Shown here: positions 30,286 through 35,056 of the stretch, piece after piece
How the letters are laid out: each line of letters starts with the position of its first letter
Position numbering within the stretch: the stretch's first letter is position 1
Source: Haplomitrium mnioides
Taxonomy: Eukaryota; Marchantiophyta; Haplomitriopsida; Calobryales
Length of the DNA: 35,056 bases
Assembly (NCBI GenBank): GCA_049999725.1
Contig: JBNGIS010020640.1
Coordinates: forward strand, 1-35,056
Direction of reading: 5' to 3'
Position numbers and translations under genes: made by a program
The notes under the pieces: model-generated
What the model was told of the DNA's origin: nothing
Seen by the model: only the letters and a program-made list of their open reading frames with translations
Database searches by the model: none

Positions 30286-32459
30286 TGTTAGCCAGTGACA
30301 TGAGGTGCTAATGAAGATTCTTGGAAATCGGAAGTAGCATTGGAGCATTTTTCCCATTGTCAAGTGTTAAGATACTCCAAGAGCAGCGGAACATCTCATA
30401 TTAGTAGGTAAGAACGGGTCGCCTACTTATCTGATCGAAGAACGGAATTGGGACCAAGACAGGGAAGCCAAAATACTCACGATAAGTGTTTACACGGAGA
30501 GGGAAGGAAGAACGATATCAGCACCAGAAGGAAAATTAAGGATCGGGTGAGGAAGATCAGGGAAGCAGAACAGGATCGACGATTCAACACCAAAGGAGAG
30601 GGGTCGCGGGAAGGCGAGAGGCTCCATCATTACTTTTGGGATAGCAGTCAGGAGCAATAACAAGAGGATTGAAAGGCGCCCCGCGTGGCAAAAGCAAGGA
30701 TTGGGAAGCCAAAGGGGGAAGGCAACAACAGTAGTAAAGCAGCAACGACATTAGGGATCGGGGGATGCATGTTCCCCCAAGCATTGATGGGCTTCACCAA
30801 GATCCAAACCTGCTTTGGCCTTCTAAGATACTGCGTGGTGGAAGTTCTTTAGAAAGTATCGGAAAAAGAGAGGGGGCAGAATTCCCTCTGAAGTGATGCG
30901 TAGACAGAGACACCCATCAGGTCAAGTCAACTTTGGAACCAGGATCCTCAATCCGAGGCTTCGATCAAACGTGGTGGTCCAACTTTCCCTTTGAAAGCGG
31001 CAGCGGACAGCGCACTTCAGATCAGCCCTCAATTAACTTCAGATCAGTCTCTGGTCAACTTCGGAATAGGCACTTCAGATTAGTCCTTAGATTTCTTCGA
31101 ATCCTCCTTTGTATCTTCATTGGCCATATCTTCTTTGGACTGTACCTCTTCGGATCAAACTTTGCATCGTATAGATAGGTGTCACCACAACAAGAAACCA
31201 TTACTAACTGGAAAAACAGCCAAACGAGGGGGAAACAAGAACGCTTCGAAAGGGTGTGCATGGGCGGGGGGGGTATAGATTGGCTCGCTTTGACGGGATT
31301 AGGGGTTGATGTTAATGGAAGATGTGTGAAAACTATCTCGAACAAGAAGACGTAGCGATGAATAAAGGAGAGATTTCCAGTGAGGCTTTACTTGGAGCAA
31401 ATGGACTCATGTAGGAGGGCTAGCATAGGTGGAGGTGGACTAGAGGGGCGCTGAGAATCGTTGGTCGGGGAGCTCTAGAGGATCTAGCAATCCAAGTGTA
31501 CTCATCCCTACAGGTGGACCAACATTCGGAGGTGGATCAACACTTAAAGAGGAAGGGAAATCTTTCGGTTTTGGATTGAGGAGAGGCTGCCAAGGAGAGA
31601 TCTTGCGTCGTCTTAGCGTCATCTGTGTAGAAGCATCAATCCCAACAACATTCAGAGAACGTTTCTGGTCTTAACTCTCAAGTGAAGCTAAGAGAGGGCT
31701 GGTTGCGTTAGGGCCCACGCACTGCGTAGAAGATCAAGTCAAGGATCAAGGTGAAGTGGGGTGGCTAACAGTCAAGAGGATTGTCTTCTAGAGGTGGAAG
31801 TTAAAGAAATCCTCTTCCAAGCTTGAGGAAGTAAATTCAGGACTTCTTGCGAGGGAAGTTGAAAAACTATCTAGATGGGGTGCGTGCGTGAGAGGATGAA
31901 GGAGTGAGGAACTACTATAGAGGAGTGGAGAAGTCTATTGTTAAACGTTGGACCCTGTGGCAGTGAGCTCACACAGAATTGGAAGGCATGTGGTGAAGTG
32001 TAGTGTGTGGGTGTGTGGGTTAGTTAGATTTGTGTCTTTTTGGATTTCCTGAAAAGTACGTCAGATTCGGAGCAAACCAGGATTGATGCTTGTTAGGAAC
32101 CAAGGAAAACACTAAAAAATGGGAGACAGACCTATAGGCACTACCCTTTTAGTATTTCATGTATAAACCTTGAGCTCATTTTGTAAGTAAGGTGTTTTGG
32201 TCCATTCTTGGATCTTTGAAATGTACTTCGGATTGTGAACAAGATGTAGTTCAGAAGTGTGTGTAAATACACAGATTGGTTGTTCAAGTGTTTGTTGATA
32301 GTCAGAAAGGTCTGCAAGGTGAAGTTGAGATTCCTTAAGATCTGAAAGGGATAACTTGAATGCGGGGCCATCTCACAAAAGAACATGAGGCCCGATATGT
32401 CCTCCCTTTCTTCAAAAGTGGCACCTTTGGGGGTTAAGGCCTGAAGGAGGGGGCTGACA
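30286..32459 (+). repeat. 3' LTR of element C (2174 bp)
   Basis: Begins TGTTAGCCAGTGACATGAGG, the complement of the right end of the LTRs of A, and ends CTGAAGGAGGGGGCTGACA. It is shorter than its relatives because most of the tandem array is missing: only one diverged unit is clear, near 30975-31080. The 5'-side part (30430-30800) differs strongly from the solo LTR, while 31700-31870 aligns well with 17150-17310. The base after the end is the start of unrelated sequence (gcctg). Confidence 0.85.
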
Positions 32460-32699
32460 GCCTGTGGGCCCCAAACTTTTCTATGCCTTTAGCTTTGCGC
32501 ATTGCTACCTGTGGTCCTTAGCTTGCTCTTGGTACCTGGAATCTAGTCGTAATCTGTGATATGATCAGTTGCTACCATCCTTGGCCCTTAGTTGGCATTG
32601 TTTTGCTTCTTGGACTAGCAAATACCTCTTTTACTTGTAAAACGGAGGTCCCTTGCTCGAAGTTGTAAAAATTTGTGATAACCATGTTTCTGACCGACT
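32460..32699. other. Unassigned spacer
   Basis: Sequence to the right of the LTR of C, before the protease fragment. No domain or repeat that I recognise. Confidence 0.4.
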
Positions 32700-32950
32700 G
32701 ACACCGCTTGAATCATGAGATTGGCTGATGGATCGCAGGTGAAGCCATTGGGAGCTCTATTGCAAGTACCCACCATCATCAGAGGTCTGGAATTCTGATT
32801 GAACTATATGGTAATGTGGCCGACACGGCCTTTTCCATACCCGGTTTTGATTTGAAGACCATGGTTGTACGATGTTCGAGTCTTGCATAACTAGGGAAAC
32901 TCTACTCTGACATTCAGACCGAAACGAACAGTGGCCAGTAGCACTTGCCT
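32700..32950 (+). pseudogene. pol: Protease fragment of an A-family element
   Basis: The + strand reads MRLADGSQVKPLGALLQVPT, then, after stops, PYPVLI, RPWLYDVRVLHN and a TAG where element A has Trp (HNWGN). This is the middle and end of the protease of the A/C family; the catalytic motif is not included. It is too decayed and short to function. It lies outside the LTR of C and is therefore from another insertion. Confidence 0.82.
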
Positions 32951-32984
32951 TATGCTTTTGGGACTGATCTCTTGCACAAACCAA

Positions 32985-33245
32985 AGCTAAGACGACACCA
33001 TGACCCCCTCTTGGCTGCCCCTCACGAAATACACCCCGAAAGGATTCTCCTCTCCTCTAAGTGTTGGTTCACCTCCAAATGTTAGTCTGCTTTCAAAGCT
33101 GAGTCCACTTGAGTAGTCTGAGCCTTTAGAGCCTCCTGCGCAATGATTCCTAGCACCTATTGAGTCCACCTCCACCTTGTGATGGCCTTCCTTCACGAGT
33201 ACACCCACTTCACTAAAGGTTTCACTAGAACTTTCTCCTCCATAT
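32985..33245 (-). repeat. A-family LTR fragment, minus orientation
   Basis: Matches 2000-2225 and 10965-11905 of the LTRs of A on the same strand: ttggctgcccctc, a ggttcacctccaa-like block, gagcctttagagc, gtccacctccacc and tcacgagt..ccac in order. The orientation is opposite to the adjoining protease fragment, so the two do not come from one undisturbed element. Confidence 0.7.
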
Positions 33246-33590
33246 CTCGCTACTCTCTCTACACAGAATAATCAGCCCCCGTAGTTTCAAAGCGAGGTAG
33301 CCTATCCCCGTGCTTGTATTCCCCCCGCCTCGACGTTTCATCATCGCCCTTCCTTGAAGGTCCCAGTTTCCCTTATCTGACGGTTTAGGAGTGCATCTCG
33401 CCTTTTCACACAACCCGCAAGTGGGGTTTCTTCTAAATTCAGAGTCTAAAATAGGAGCCAACAGCTGCTTTTTGTCATCCTCTTCCAAACAAGACTCATT
33501 GCATGCCAATCTAACATTTGTAGCTCTGGCAATCGGCGTTTGAAGAGACATACCTTTTCCTTTGTTTTTTTTTTCCCTTTTTTAGCTTGA
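33246..33590. other. Unassigned spacer with a T-rich run
   Basis: Possibly diverged LTR continuing from the left, but I cannot align it to 2226-2400. It ends in tttgttttttttttccc. No domain recognised. Confidence 0.4.
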
Positions 33591-33599
33591 CAGTCTATA

Positions 33600-34560
33600 A
33601 GATCCTTCGGATATCGAACATCTGACACGTGGCATTTCAGAGAAGTCCGCAGAATTAGCATGTGAGATTCTTCAAAATCGCCTACCCATTGGATTCCTCG
33701 GACTTCGAACAGCGGACAACGGACTCGCGGCACTTTGGAGGAGCCCGTAGAACCAGCCCGTGAGTTTCCTTGGACTTGCCAACCCGTGAGGTTCCTCGAA
33801 ACTCCTGGTCAACTTCGAACTGTTGGTCAAAGGTGACGATCCAACTTCCATGTGGAAAACGACGTCGGACGGTGCCTCCTCGGATGACGTGGCACTTCGG
33901 ACTTCGGACTTCCTCCTTAGACAGCGAACTTCAGACTGCCTATTCCATAGAAAACTTTGGACTCCCTCTTCTGCGGTCAACTTTGGATTGTTGGTCAAAA
34001 GTGATGGTCCAACTTCCATGTGAAAAACGACGTCGAACGGCGCCTCTTCAGATGACATGACACTTCAGACTTCGGACTTCCTCCTCAAACAACGGACTTC
34101 AGACTGCCTAATGCGCAAAAAACTTTAGACTCCCTCTTCCGCGATCAACTTTGGATTGTTGGTCAAAGGTGACGGTCCAACTTCCCTATGGAAAATGACG
34201 TCGGACGGCGTCTCCTCGGATGACGTGGCACTTCGGACTTCCTACTTAGACAGCAGACTTCGGACTGCTTGTTTCATAGAAAACTTTGGACTCCCTCTTC
34301 CACGGTCAACTTTGGATTGTTGGTCAAAGGTGACAGTCCAACTTCCCTATGGAAAACAACGTCGGATGATGCCTCCTCGGACACGTGGCACTTCAGAGGA
34401 GCCCGTTGGATTCCTCGGACTCGCCAACCCGTGAGATTCCTCGAACGTCGGACAGCGGACACATGGCGCTTCGGGGGAGCCCGCTGGATTTCTCGCCGAG
34501 TAAGAACAGTGGCTCCGTCGAACTTTCAAACGTCGCAACCGTACTCTGTCTAACTTTTTG
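33600..34560 (+). repeat. LTR fragment with four ~165-bp tandem units
   Basis: The landmark ttggtcaaaggtga followed by ccaacttcc recurs at 33823, 33991, 34159 and 34320 (spacings 168, 168, 161). Each unit holds gacgtcggacgg and, in most copies, gacgtggcacttcgg. The cacgtggcac..gaggagcccgttggatt stretch at 34382 matches 16300-16327 of the solo LTR. The array is therefore a + oriented piece of an A/C-family LTR. Neither LTR end was found. Confidence 0.78.
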
Positions 34561-34576
34561 CATTGTCCTCCTCGGA

Positions 34577-34715
34577 TCTTCAATAGATCGCTCTTTTGGC
34601 ACTCCTTGTTCTTCTGGCCGGACTGTTGATAGATTGCCCTTTCGGCACTCCTTGTTCCTCCTCTGGTCGGACTGTCGATAGATCGCCCTTTCGGCTGATC
34701 CCTCCTTGCTCTTCC
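34577..34715 (+). repeat. 46-49-bp tandem repeat, about 2.7 copies
   Basis: The unit, with atagatcgccctttcggc and cactccttgtt, starts at 34583, 34629 and 34678. It directly follows the 165-bp array and has no counterpart elsewhere in the window. Confidence 0.78.
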
Positions 34716-34851
34716 AATTGAATCTCCCAACAAATCCCTGTTAAGTGGGCTCTCCACGTCAGAAGATCACTCGGAACCAACTTAACCGAGCTCCCTACTT
34801 AGGAAGGCTGAGTCCCGTTGAGGAAGACTGCGGCGGTCAAACTGTGGACTT

Positions 34852-34944
34852 CGGACCCCCTCCATCGGACTACGACCATTGGACAGCAGACCTCGAACCC
34901 CCTCCATCGGACTGCGACTATCGGACAGCGGACCTCAGACCCCT
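34852..34944 (+). repeat. 42-bp tandem repeat, about 2.2 copies
   Basis: The unit containing ccccctccatcggac and ggacagc recurs exactly 42 bases apart (34856 and 34898), with a partial third. Since 42 is a multiple of three, a frame across it repeats PPPSD..ADL, which I read as a repeat effect. Confidence 0.75.
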
Positions 34945-35056
34945 GTTAGAAAGTAGAATCACAAATCCACATGAAGAAGTTGAGAGGATGTCGAAAAACG
35001 AGCACTTAGCTCGAAATATGCTCGAAGAAGACACCTGATACCAGAAACGATGATCG
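34945..35056. other. Unassigned end of window
   Basis: A-rich sequence after the tandem arrays. The only notable string is ctgatacca at 35035-35043, whose complement TGGTATCAG is the first nine bases of the initiator-Met primer-binding site of many plant LTR elements. No LTR end is visible next to it before the window stops. Confidence 0.3.

Larger units (their letters stand above)
27242..32459 (+). mobile_element. Element C: 5'-truncated Ty3/gypsy element of the A family
   Basis: On the plus strand it has RT, RNase H, integrase, a polypurine tract and a complete 3' LTR. It starts abruptly at the outer edge of element B, within the protease-RT linker. Its proteins are close to those of A (EEIDKLLEADFIYPILNSE occurs in both). 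The 5' LTR, primer site, gag and protease are missing, and the sequence left of B does not supply them. Confidence 0.88.

Noticed and set aside
34745-35038. Proline/aspartate repeat protein of 97 codons
   Set aside because: The repeat is a 42-bp tandem duplication read in one frame; no domain or start context supports translation.

Overview
This window is non-genic DNA from the nuclear genome of a land plant, and probably one with a large, repeat-rich genome. The evidence is a stack of nested Ty3/gypsy LTR retrotransposons without a chromodomain, resembling the plant Athila/Tat side of the superfamily. One has a primer-binding site that fits plant tRNA-Glu. There is also a scrap of Ty1/copia pol. 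I saw no host gene, rRNA, tRNA or CRISPR array, and cannot name the species. Every retroelement gene here is broken by stops and frameshifts.

Layout, left to right. 1-322 is the end of a family-B LTR in + orientation. About 641-1112 and 14093-14310 are two halves of an older + strand LTR ('X'). Element A (1113-14092, minus strand, about 13 kb) inserted into X and has both LTRs, a polypurine tract, gag, protease, RT, RNase H, integrase and a near-perfect 5-bp target duplication (gtgtt/atgtt). Its LTRs are over 3 kb and carry arrays of 24-bp and about 154-bp tandem repeats. The 5' LTR copy also holds a 0.7-kb insertion that joins a copia fragment to a gypsy gag fragment. 15361-18071 is a solo LTR of the A/C family with a perfect CCATG duplication. 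18077-19492 is unassigned, T-poor sequence.

Element B (19493-27241, minus strand, 7.7 kb) has 1.23-kb LTRs (TGTGAAG...CTTCACA), a tRNA-Glu-type primer-binding site and a polypurine tract, but no target duplication. Its two LTRs differ in a patchy way. Its right LTR abuts element C (27242-32459, plus strand), a relative of A that lacks everything upstream of the protease-RT linker. C keeps RT, RNase H, integrase, polypurine tract and a 2.2-kb 3' LTR. From 32460 to the end lie scrambled pieces: a protease fragment, an LTR fragment in the opposite orientation, four about 165-bp repeats related to the A/C LTR arrays, and two shorter tandem arrays.

The genes would once have worked together as retroelement gag-pol polyproteins: a coat protein, then protease, reverse transcriptase, RNase H and integrase. 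None looks functional now. The points most worth a second look are three stop codons at the same codons in A and C, the copia/gypsy chimera inside an LTR, the mosaic LTR pair of B, and the fast-changing LTR tandem arrays that carry repeated ACGTGGC motifs.
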